This document shows positions 1 to 5,933 of a stretch of DNA of 6,321 bases, piece after piece. Under the pieces are notes generated by a model. It was given only the letters and a program-made list of their open reading frames with translations. It was not told the DNA's origin and did no database searches. The stretch is from Actinomycetes bacterium. Lineage in GTDB: Bacteria; Planctomycetota; Phycisphaerae; JAACET01. A program made the position numbers and the translations under genes. How positions within the stretch are numbered: position 1 is the first letter of the stretch; each line of letters starts with the position of its first letter. The stretch covers positions 1 to 6,321 of the forward strand of contig DAOVKO010000129.1 in NCBI GenBank assembly GCA_030631725.1. Reading direction: 5' to 3'.

Positions 1-1
1 C

Positions 2-1459
2 ATCACCGACTGCGGAGCCGGCGGGCTGAGCTCTGCCGTGGGAGAGATGGGCGGAGAGCTCGGAGCCAGTGTCGAACTCCAGCAGGTTCCTCTAAAGTAC
101 GACGGACTCTCCTACACCGAGATCTGGATATCCGAGGCTCAGGAACGCATGGTAGTTGCCGTCCCGCCGGAAAATCTCGAGGCCATTATGGAGATCTTCC
201 AGGCCGAGGACGTCGAGGCCACCTGCCTGGGAGAGTTCACCAACGACCGCGTCCTGCGAGTGTGTTATCAGGGCCAAACCGTCGGCGAACTGGAAATGAA
301 GTTTCTGCACAAAGGCGTACCCCGCTATACGCGGCAGGCCAGTCTGCCCAAACGCGACCTTTCCGAGCCAAACCTGGACGTGCCCGCTGATCTTGGCCGC
401 TGCCTGCACGATATTTTAGCCGCTCCCAATGTGGCCAGCAAAGAATGGATCATCCGCCAATATGACCATGAGGTCCAGGGCGGCTCAGCTATCAAACCCC
501 TCGTCGGCGTGACCAACGACGGGCCCGGCGATGCCGCTGTGGTCAGACCGCTGCTGGATTCGGATCGCGGCCTGGTCATTTCCTGCGGCATGAATCCCAA
601 GTATTCGGACCTGGACTGTTACTACATGGCCCTGGCAGCTATCGACGAGGCCATCCGCAACGCCATCTGCGTCGGCGCCGACCCGGAGCGGCTGGCCCTG
701 CTGGATAATTTCTGCTGGGGAAATCCCGACGTGCCCGAGCGGCTCGGCACCCTGGTCCGCGCATCACAGGCCTGCTATGACGCAGCCATGGCCTTTGGCA
801 CCCCTTTCATCTCCGGAAAGGACTCGCTCAACAATGAGTTCAGCTGTGACGACGGAACCACCATTGCCATCCCCGACACGCTCTTGATCTCCGCAATGTC
901 GGTGATTGCGGATGTAACCAAGTGCATAACTATGGACCTCAAAGAGCCCGGCAATTATCTGTTCCTGCTGGGACTTACCAAGAACGAGCTGGGCGGCTCA
1001 CATTACTATGGCTTGAGTGGTCAGCTGGGGGCCAACGTGCCCAAGGTCGATTTGTCGACGGCCCCCTCCCTGCACCGGGCACTGGCCAAAGCCATTGCCG
1101 ACGGCCTGGTCGCCTCCTGCCATGACCTCTCCGAGGGCGGCCTGGCGGTCGCGGCGGCCGAGATGGCCTTTGCCGGCGGACTCGGAGCCAAGCTCAATTT
1201 GGCCGGCGTGCCCCTGGCCTCGGGAGTGGTTCGCCCCGACCATATACTCTTTAGTGAATCGCAGAGCCGTTATCTGGCCGAAGTGAAGCCGGAAAATTAC
1301 GGCGCTTTTCTATCGAGCCTTTTGCCCTGCCACGTCGGCCAAGTCGGGGTCGTAACCGAACAGCCCACCTTGACCGTCCTGGACTCCCGGAAGAACACCT
1401 TGATAGAAGAGTCTATCGAAGCCTTGAAGGAATCCTGGCAGTCCACCTTTAATTGGTAG
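2..1459 (+). CDS. purL: Phosphoribosylformylglycinamidine synthase subunit PurL, C-terminal part (5' end outside window)
   Basis: This subunit carries out the ATP-dependent amidation of FGAR to FGAM in de novo purine synthesis, using ammonia from the PurQ glutaminase; it acts in the cytoplasm. The frame is open from base 2 and gives 485 visible residues ending F-N-W before TAG. It starts inside the first AIRS-type C-terminal domain with the glycine-rich signature D-C-G-A-G-G-L-S-S-A-V-G-E-M-G. Next comes the second half-domain, with L-L-D-N-F-C-W-G-N-P (about 700-729) and I-S-G-K-D-S-L-N-N-E-F (about 810-842). Near the end is C-H-D-L-S-E-G-G-L-A-V-A-A-A-E-M (1118-1165), typical of the last domain. 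No glutaminase domain is fused; that role belongs to the next gene, 11 bases downstream, so the two are probably co-transcribed. The wording of the protein recalls the long PurL type of Planctomycetota-like bacteria, which is an impression from memory. The ATG at 38 is internal and not the true start. Confidence 0.97.
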   Translation: MTDCGAGGLSSAVGEMGGELGASVELQQVPLKYDGLSYTEIWISEAQERMVVAVPPENLEAIMEIFQAEDVEATCLGEFTNDRVLRVCYQGQTVGELEMKFLHKGVPRYTRQASLPKRDLSEPNLDVPADLGRCLHDILAAPNVASKEWIIRQYDHEVQGGSAIKPLVGVTNDGPGDAAVVRPLLDSDRGLVISCGMNPKYSDLDCYYMALAAIDEAIRNAICVGADPERLALLDNFCWGNPDVPERLGTLVRASQACYDAAMAFGTPFISGKDSLNNEFSCDDGTTIAIPDTLLISAMSVIADVTKCITMDLKEPGNYLFLLGLTKNELGGSHYYGLSGQLGANVPKVDLSTAPSLHRALAKAIADGLVASCHDLSEGGLAVAAAEMAFAGGLGAKLNLAGVPLASGVVRPDHILFSESQSRYLAEVKPENYGAFLSSLLPCHVGQVGVVTEQPTLTVLDSRKNTLIEESIEALKESWQSTFNW

Positions 1460-1470
1460 TAGGTTTTGAA

Positions 1471-2253
1471 ATGGCTTCTAAGGTAAACGTTCTGGTACTA
1501 CGTGCAGCGGGCACCAATTGCGACCGCGAGTGTGTGCACGCCTTCGAGTTAGCCGCGGCCAAGGTGGCCAGCCTGCACGTCAACCGCGTCCTGGAAGAGC
1601 CCGGCCTGCTGAGCAAGTTTCAGATACTGGCCCTGCCGGGAGGCTTCAGCTACGGCGACGACATTGCCGCGGGCAAGATTTTGGCCAATCAGCTCCTGCA
1701 CCATCTAGCCCAGCCTCTGCACGAGTTTGTCGAGGCCGACAAGCTGATCATCGGCATCTGCAATGGCTTTCAGGTCCTCGTGAAAACCGGTCTGCTGCCC
1801 GGCGACTCCAAGGCCAATTCGCGCTCGCAATTAGCCACTCTTACTTATAATGATTCGGACAAGTTCGAGGACCGCTGGGTCCATTTGGCTGCCACCAGCA
1901 AGAAGTGCGTTTTCCTGCAGTCCCCAGCCCGCATTTATCTGCCCGTCGCCCACGGCGAGGGCAAGTTCGTCACCTCCAGTCCGGATGTATTGAAGGCCCT
2001 CAACAAGAACGACCAGGTAGCTTTTCGCTACACTTCTGCCGACGGTGCTGAGCCTGCTTATCCGGACAACCCCAACGGCTCCATGGAGCACATCGCCGGC
2101 ATTACCGACCCCACCGGCCGAATCCTGGGACTCATGCCCCACCCCGAACGCCACGTCCATCGCACCCACCACCCTCAATGGACCCGCCTTCCCGCCGACC
2201 GCGATCCCGACGGCCTGGCCGTCTTCACCAACGCCGTCGAATACTTCAAATAG
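1471..2253 (+). CDS. purQ: Phosphoribosylformylglycinamidine synthase subunit PurQ (glutaminase)
   Basis: PurQ is the class I glutamine amidotransferase that hydrolyses glutamine and passes ammonia to PurL. The protein has 260 residues, longer than the roughly 225-230 of Bacillus-type PurQ. Visible motifs are the N-terminal strand V-L-V-L-R-A-A-G-T-N-C-D (7-18), the oxyanion loop region L-P-G-G-F-S-Y-G-D-D (55-64), the nucleophile Cys97 in G-I-C-N-G-F-Q, and the His224/Glu226 pair in M-P-H-P-E-R. N-P-N-G-S-M-E-H-I-A-G-I (200-211) is also typical of the family. I chose the ATG at 1471 because family members begin just before the first beta strand and an AGG lies 7 bases upstream. A TTG at 1453 would add six residues and overlap purL. 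The last codons (from 2222) form one copy of a direct repeat whose partner lies 2.4 kb downstream. The stop is TAG and no strong terminator hairpin follows. Confidence 0.97.
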   Translation: MASKVNVLVLRAAGTNCDRECVHAFELAAAKVASLHVNRVLEEPGLLSKFQILALPGGFSYGDDIAAGKILANQLLHHLAQPLHEFVEADKLIIGICNGFQVLVKTGLLPGDSKANSRSQLATLTYNDSDKFEDRWVHLAATSKKCVFLQSPARIYLPVAHGEGKFVTSSPDVLKALNKNDQVAFRYTSADGAEPAYPDNPNGSMEHIAGITDPTGRILGLMPHPERHVHRTHHPQWTRLPADRDPDGLAVFTNAVEYFK

Positions 2254-2274
2254 GCAATATCACCCCCTGCGGCC
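2222..2274 (+). repeat. Direct repeat copy A: 3' end of purQ plus about 20 bases downstream
   Basis: This stretch covers the last ten sense codons and the stop of purQ and a C-rich tail. It matches 4643-4699. Without gaps, 2222-2267 versus 4643-4688 is identical at 35 of 46 positions (counted by eye), with an 11-base identical core AATACTTCAAA at 2240-2250 and 4661-4671. Small gaps extend the match through CGGCC at 2270-2274. Immediately after it the sequence turns A-rich, so the repeat sits at the composition boundary. It is the candidate left border of an inserted block. Confidence 0.75.
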
Positions 2275-2411
2275 AAAAAAAACTAGACAAAGTGACAGAA
2301 AAAACCTATAAGAAGATAGAAAGCTTTGCTTAGCCACAGAGAACATAAAGAAACACAATAACAAATCGCAAAAAGTGTTGCCTATTATCAGATTAGGCTT
2401 GGAGGACATGA
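2254..2411. other. AT-rich intergenic region between purQ and the FRG gene
   Basis: After the repeat end (CGGCC) the sequence is A-rich, with an eight-A run at about 2275-2282 but no convincing stem before it, so I do not call a terminator. A TATTAT at 2383-2388 could be a -10 element, but no matching -35 box lies about 17 bases upstream; a promoter for the FRG gene is plausible but unproven. The stretch 2330-2358, containing CCACAGAGAACA, resembles CACAGAG-rich degenerate sequences that I recall from intergenic DNA of environmental bacteria. Confidence 0.5.
2401..2405 (+). promoter_or_regulatory. Ribosome binding site of the FRG gene
   Basis: GGAGG ends six bases before the ATG at 2412, an ideal spacing. 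It decides the start: a second ATG at 2408 is in another frame, sits only two bases from the GGAGG and reaches a stop after 11 codons. Confidence 0.8.
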
Positions 2412-3200
2412 ATGCCGAGACCAAAACGATGGATACACACTAAGGCTGAGAACGGGTTTTGGACTATCCAACTGTCACATTGGAAATACTTCCATGATTA
2501 TGTAACACAGCAAATGCTAGACTATAGTCATTTTGTTTGGCGAGGTGATCGTTGCGATAATCGTCCTCTGCTTGCATCATTTGATCGCGAGTATACATCT
2601 TCAACGCAGAAACATATCGAGAATAGACTTCGAGCACATCTTGAAGCTTTTAAACTTGCATCTCGAGGACGGCGTGGCAGCCATCCTCCTATTCTTGAAT
2701 TTGACAATGATTGGTGGGCTCTTGGGCAACACTATGGCCTAAACACCCCACTGTTGGATTGGACGCGGTCAGCTTTTGTAGCCTTGTTTTTTGCTTTCGA
2801 AAAGGTCAAGAAACCGCAGACTACAAACCGTACTGTTTACGCAGTAAGTCCGGATACATGCGAGAGGCAGACGCCAGGCATTATGGGCGTCCACACAGGA
2901 GACTTACGTCCTGACATTGTTGAATTCTTAAGTCCCATCCAAGATGAGAACTCGCGACTAGTCAATCAGAACGGACTTTTCAGTCGATGCACTGCGGGCA
3001 AGCCTCTAGATAAATGGATTCAAGAGCAGTTTCCAGGCGATACACATGGAATTCTTATAAAGCTTCAGATCCCAGACAAGGGGAGGACGGAATGTCTCCG
3101 CACTCTTAATAAGATGAATATCAACTACCTTACCTTGTTTCCAGATATATATGGAGCCTCGAATCACGTCAACATGAGTGATAAAATCAAGAGATATTAG
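2412..3200 (+). CDS. FRG-domain protein
   Basis: The product is a soluble 262-residue protein with no signal peptide or membrane segment. It carries the hallmarks of the FRG domain (Pfam FRG). These are the naming motif F-V-W-R-G-D at 41-46, then W-W-A-L-G-Q-H-Y-G-L at 101-110, leading into T-P-L-L-D-W-T at 112-118 and A-L-F-F-A-F at 124-129. The later segment S-R-L-V-N-Q-N-G-L-F-S (about 178-188) matches the usual R-x-x-x-Q-x-G-x-F block. The domain fills most of the protein, so there is no obvious second effector domain. The biochemical activity of FRG domains is not something I can state as established. The gene is AT-richer than purL/purQ, begins the accessory block, has its own strong Shine-Dalgarno sequence, and lies 72 bases ahead of the channel gene on the same strand. 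The two may be co-expressed. Domain assignment is confident; biological role is unknown. Confidence 0.88.
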   Translation: MPRPKRWIHTKAENGFWTIQLSHWKYFHDYVTQQMLDYSHFVWRGDRCDNRPLLASFDREYTSSTQKHIENRLRAHLEAFKLASRGRRGSHPPILEFDNDWWALGQHYGLNTPLLDWTRSAFVALFFAFEKVKKPQTTNRTVYAVSPDTCERQTPGIMGVHTGDLRPDIVEFLSPIQDENSRLVNQNGLFSRCTAGKPLDKWIQEQFPGDTHGILIKLQIPDKGRTECLRTLNKMNINYLTLFPDIYGASNHVNMSDKIKRY

Positions 3201-3272
3201 TCTTACAGGGTAGGCAGCTTGTTTGCACTCGCGGAATCTGGAGTTAAGCCCAATTAAGAAAAAGGCTGAACG

Positions 3273-4532
3273 ATGACGGAGGAAAAACACAGCAAGTCAG
3301 AATCAAAAGAACAACAGCCTAAAAAGGAATGGAAGCTTGATCAGGGACAATACAACAGACTGATAGAATGCTCGAAAAAGGGGCCGGAGGGGATAAAGGA
3401 ATGGAACAAGTGGCGTAAAGAAAACTCGGATGAGCAGATATGGCTGCAAGGGGCTGACCTCCAGGACGCCAATTTGCAAGGCGTTAAACTCGATAGAGCT
3501 AATCTGCAAGGGGCTGACCTCGCAAACGCCGATCTGCAAGGGGCTAAACTCTACTACGCCGATCTGCAAGGGACTGACCTCTGGCTCGCCGATCTGCAAG
3601 GGGCTAAACTCGAATACGTCAATCTGCAAAGGGCCAAACTCCGGGCCGCCGATCTGCAAGGGGCTAAGCTCCTGGGCGCCAATCTGCAAGGAGCTGAACT
3701 CTGGAGCGCCAATCTGCAAGAGGCTGGACTCGCAACAGCCAATCTGCAAGGGGCTAACCTCCGGAACGCCAAACTGCAAGGGACTTACCTCTGGGCCGCC
3801 AATCTCCAAAGAGCTAAATTCTGGGGAGCTATTCTGAACGGCTCCACATGTTTTTTGGAATGTGAGATTGATAAAGATACAGACTTTCGCCATACGGCTC
3901 TGGAAAATGCGCGTATTAAGTCCGGCACAAAAATCCTCTTAAAATATAATATCAGGCGAATGAACTGGAAGGATTGGTATTGGGGAAGTAGTAATCATAA
4001 AGTTTATGATAAAGACGATGCTAGACCGAAACGGCGGGCTTGCCGCGTTTTATGGAGATTGCTAATAACATGGCCGGTTCGCCTGTTCTGGAAGATGAGC
4101 AATTACGGGCGATCCACTGGTCGAATCATGTTAACATTTTTTGCTTTGGCAATAGCATTTACATTCATTTATTTTTTGCAGCCTTGTTACATAATGGTTA
4201 ACCGTCAAGTGGGAGATATTCGAGGATTTGTGCATGCCTTATATTTTTCAGTTGTTACAATGACAACATTAGGATTTGGTGACATAGCAGCTAATCCTGA
4301 CAGTTGGCCGGGACAGCTTATTTTGATGGTTCAAGTCATTTTTGGTTATGTGTTGTTAGGTGCGCTGGTAACAAGGCTTGCAGTTTTATTTACTGCCGAT
4401 GGTCCTGCCGGCAGTTTTACACCGATGGACAAAAAAACAAAAGAATTATTGGTGAAATTGAAAAAAGATAAGGACAAAGAACTAAAAGAATTATTCGCCA
4501 AATTGAAAGAAGATATGGAAAAGGCAAAGTGA
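3273..4532 (+). CDS. Pentapeptide-repeat protein fused to a two-helix potassium-type ion channel
   Basis: The product is a 419-residue modular membrane protein. Residues 1-55 are charged and include W-N-K-W-R-K-E-N, a leader I have seen before pentapeptide repeats. Residues 56-190 are about 27 consecutive A(D/N)LxX pentapeptides, predicted to form a right-handed quadrilateral beta-helix. A basic linker with an amphipathic, tryptophan-rich stretch (about 259-273) leads to TM1 (about 285-306). A pore loop follows with the filter T-L-G-F-G-D at 332-337, then TM2 (about 347-373). This is the Ion_trans_2 pattern, with GFG replacing the commoner GYG. The tail (about 390-419) is a Lys/Glu-rich coiled coil. 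The soluble repeat domain and tail should be cytoplasmic, and four subunits would be needed per pore (family knowledge). The start is supported by AAAGG at 3261-3265. The ligand or trigger is unknown. The gene is AT-rich (18 of 60 GC at 4141-4200) and follows the FRG gene. Confidence 0.88.
   Translation: MTEEKHSKSESKEQQPKKEWKLDQGQYNRLIECSKKGPEGIKEWNKWRKENSDEQIWLQGADLQDANLQGVKLDRANLQGADLANADLQGAKLYYADLQGTDLWLADLQGAKLEYVNLQRAKLRAADLQGAKLLGANLQGAELWSANLQEAGLATANLQGANLRNAKLQGTYLWAANLQRAKFWGAILNGSTCFLECEIDKDTDFRHTALENARIKSGTKILLKYNIRRMNWKDWYWGSSNHKVYDKDDARPKRRACRVLWRLLITWPVRLFWKMSNYGRSTGRIMLTFFALAIAFTFIYFLQPCYIMVNRQVGDIRGFVHALYFSVVTMTTLGFGDIAANPDSWPGQLILMVQVIFGYVLLGALVTRLAVLFTADGPAGSFTPMDKKTKELLVKLKKDKDKELKELFAKLKEDMEKAK
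3444..3840 (+). repeat. 30-base coding repeat encoding paired pentapeptides
   Basis: CTGCAAG or a near variant recurs exactly every 30 bases: at 3444, 3474, 3504 and so on to 3804, ending with a diverged unit at 3834. Each 30-base unit encodes two pentapeptides. One is nearly constant (A-D/N-L-Q-G, DNA close to GCCGATCTGCAAGGGGCT) and the other is variable (A-K-L-x-x and similar). That conservation at DNA level exceeds what the protein motif needs and points to expansion by unequal recombination or slippage of a 30-base unit. No spacers of CRISPR type are present. Confidence 0.9.
4440..4520 (+). repeat. Internal duplication in the coiled-coil tail of the channel
   Basis: Bases 4440-4475 and 4485-4520 match at 30 of 36 positions by eye, offset 45 bases (15 residues). 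They encode K-E-L-L-V-K-L-K-K-D-K-D and K-E-L-F-A-K-L-K-E-D-M-E, so the C-terminal charged helix appears to have been lengthened by a tandem duplication. Confidence 0.75.
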
Positions 4533-4651
4533 TATTATAGCCGGTGAATTAAAGCCGTCCGTCCATATTTCCTTTTTGCACTTTGCTTTGTAGTTTTGCA
4601 TTTCCGAAGGACGCTACGCGTTGATTTTTGACTTTTTATATTTCTTGCCCA
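4533..4651. other. T-rich intergenic region before the MFS gene
   Basis: The region is T-rich on the + strand, with repeated words such as TTTTGCA (4574-4580 and 4594-4600), and a GC-rich patch GAAGGACGCTACGCG at 4606-4620. A TATATT at 4637-4642 could serve as a -10 box, but no good -35 lies at the right distance. There is no strong terminator stem for the channel gene. Its last ten bases belong to repeat copy B. Confidence 0.5.
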
Positions 4652-4699
4652 ATGCCATCAAATACTTCAAACAGTAACTATCATTCCCCCGATCCGGCC
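4643..4699 (+). repeat. Direct repeat copy B: purQ 3'-end remnant
   Basis: This is the partner of 2222-2274. Read in the purQ frame from 4642 it encodes F-L-P-N-A-I-K-Y-F-K-Q then TAA, matching the real PurQ end V-F-T-N-A-V-E-Y-F-K. The coding differences include a silent third-base change and the conservative Val to Ile, which suggests descent from a genuine purQ end, not chance. AT-rich sequence lies to its left and the GC-rich MFS gene to its right, so it sits at the second composition boundary and is the candidate right border of the inserted block. The MFS start codon at 4652 lies inside it. Confidence 0.72.
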
Positions 4700-5923
4700 C
4701 TAGCTGGGGCGGGGAAGATGCGCTGGCAGTTCCTGTCATTTCTCATGATCACCCACATCTTTATGGATGGCAGCTCTAGTACCGTTACCCCGCTGCTCAA
4801 AGTTCTGGGCGTTCATCACGAAGTCTCCGACACGGCCATGGGCTGGGTGGCTGGATGTCTCTTTGCCTGTGTTAGCTTTTCTCAGCCACTATTTGGATAC
4901 ATCTACGACCGATTCCGGGCCTATTGGCTCATGCCCGTAGCGGTGCTCGTCATCGGCTGCTCCCTGGCCTGCGTCGGACTTGTCGATTCATTCGCTGCTC
5001 TGTTACTGTTGGTCACAGTTGGGGGCCTGGCCTGCGGGGCCTTTCATCCCATGGGCACAGCCATGGCCGGCAGCCTGGACGAAAGAAGACGACCACTGAT
5101 AATCGCCATCTTTATCTTTGCCGGCGCACTCGGGGTAGGTTTCGGGCCCTTGTTAATTTCCCGCCTGGTCGCCGCCCATGGCCTGGGGGCCACGGCCTGG
5201 CTGTTGGCAGCCATGATTCCCGTTGTAGCCATTGCCATCCTGGCATTTCTTACCTATCACAAACTGCCTCATTCCAAACCTCCTCCTTCCCATCACCTCC
5301 GCCGCCAACAAGGACGTATTTTTTCTCGCACCATCTTGCTGCTATTCTGCATAGCCTCTTCACGCAATTTCGCCATAATCGTCTGCGGCTCCGGAATGTC
5401 CTTTCTAATGGCCGAAAAATTCCCCGACGCTGCCCTAGCTCTGCGCAACACCGGCAATGCCTCCGCCGTACTCGGACTCGCCCTGGGCTTTGGCGGCCTG
5501 CTCAGCGGACTCTTCATCCACCCCAAAAGCGAAAAGCCCGGAATCATTATTTCGCTGCTCATTACCCTCCCTCTGCTAATGCTCTTTCCTCTGTTATCCG
5601 GAGCCTGGCTGTTGGTAGCAATTGCCCTGGGCGCTGTGGCCTTAGCTTCGACTGTTCCATTGGTCATAGCCACCGGCCAACGACTGCTTCCCCACTCCTC
5701 AGCCCTAGCCTCTTCCATTTTCATGGGCTTAGCTTGGGGCACATCCGGCATCTTTGCCCCGATAGCCGTTACTTCACTCGGATCATCCATCCGCTACGCC
5801 CGGGCCATACCCATTCTCATCGCAGCGGGCCTGCTGGTTTCACTAGCCTGCACTATAGCTCTGCCGCGGCTCATTCGACCAGCCGACGACTCGCACCTTG
5901 TTCCTTCCCAAACAAACGTATAA
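4652..5923 (+). CDS. MFS transporter, fosmidomycin-resistance (Fsr)-like
   Basis: The product is a 423-residue inner-membrane carrier of the major facilitator superfamily with about 12 hydrophobic segments in two halves. The halves are separated by a polar, proline/histidine/arginine-rich loop at about 203-225. The first half has G-Y-I-Y-D-R-F (82-88), a motif-A-like loop after TM2, and G-L-A-C-G-A-F-H-P-M-G (125-135), which resembles the F-H-P-x-G of Fsr-type efflux proteins. Substrate cannot be told from sequence. The start is uncertain. ATG at 4652 has no Shine-Dalgarno sequence and gives a polar 22-residue leader encoded by repeat copy B. ATG at 4718 (401 residues) starts right at TM1 behind a G-rich stretch and is a fair alternative. 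A TTG at 4628 is less likely. The gene is GC-rich like purL/purQ and is followed after 10 bases by the phosphatase gene, suggesting co-transcription with it. Confidence 0.88.
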   Translation: MPSNTSNSNYHSPDPALAGAGKMRWQFLSFLMITHIFMDGSSSTVTPLLKVLGVHHEVSDTAMGWVAGCLFACVSFSQPLFGYIYDRFRAYWLMPVAVLVIGCSLACVGLVDSFAALLLLVTVGGLACGAFHPMGTAMAGSLDERRRPLIIAIFIFAGALGVGFGPLLISRLVAAHGLGATAWLLAAMIPVVAIAILAFLTYHKLPHSKPPPSHHLRRQQGRIFSRTILLLFCIASSRNFAIIVCGSGMSFLMAEKFPDAALALRNTGNASAVLGLALGFGGLLSGLFIHPKSEKPGIIISLLITLPLLMLFPLLSGAWLLVAIALGAVALASTVPLVIATGQRLLPHSSALASSIFMGLAWGTSGIFAPIAVTSLGSSIRYARAIPILIAAGLLVSLACTIALPRLIRPADDSHLVPSQTNV

Positions 5924-5933
5924 GATAGCAGCT

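Larger units (their letters stand above)
2268..4642. mobile_element. Putative inserted accessory cassette between two purQ-end repeats
   Basis: This is an inference. The block lies between two direct copies of the purQ 3' end and holds two genes with no obvious link to purine synthesis. It is clearly AT-richer than its flanks: sample 60-base lines give 25 GC at 2581 and 18 GC at 4141, against 42 at 661 and 44 at 5161. No integrase, recombinase, transposase or terminal inverted repeat is visible. It could therefore be a decayed or non-autonomous integrated element, or a block acquired by recombination in the purQ end. Borders are approximate to within the repeats. Confidence 0.45.

Noticed and set aside
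1453..1470. TTG start for purQ overlapping the purL stop
   Set aside because: PurQ proteins start just before the first beta strand. ATG 1471 gives that start and has an upstream AGG, while the extra six residues match nothing known.
2270..2285. Possible terminator after purQ (GC then an A run)
   Set aside because: No stem of useful length precedes the run, and on the + strand it is A-rich rather than T-rich.
2408..2443. Eleven-codon open frame starting at ATG 2408
   Set aside because: It is only two bases from the GGAGG and overlaps the FRG start in another frame; it is most likely a chance ATG.
3444..3840. Regular 30-base repeats suggestive of a CRISPR array
   Set aside because: There are no unique spacers of 30 or more bases. 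The period is continuous, in frame and encodes A(D/N)LxX pentapeptides.
3303..3893. Long open frame on the - strand (196 codons) opposite the pentapeptide array
   Set aside because: It is the antisense reading of the 30-base repeat, which keeps stops out of several frames. It has no family resemblance and the + strand frame is a clear pentapeptide protein.
4924..5928. 334-codon + strand frame overlapping the MFS gene
   Set aside because: It is a shadow of the MFS gene, rich in Ser, His, Arg and Pro and without any coherent domain.
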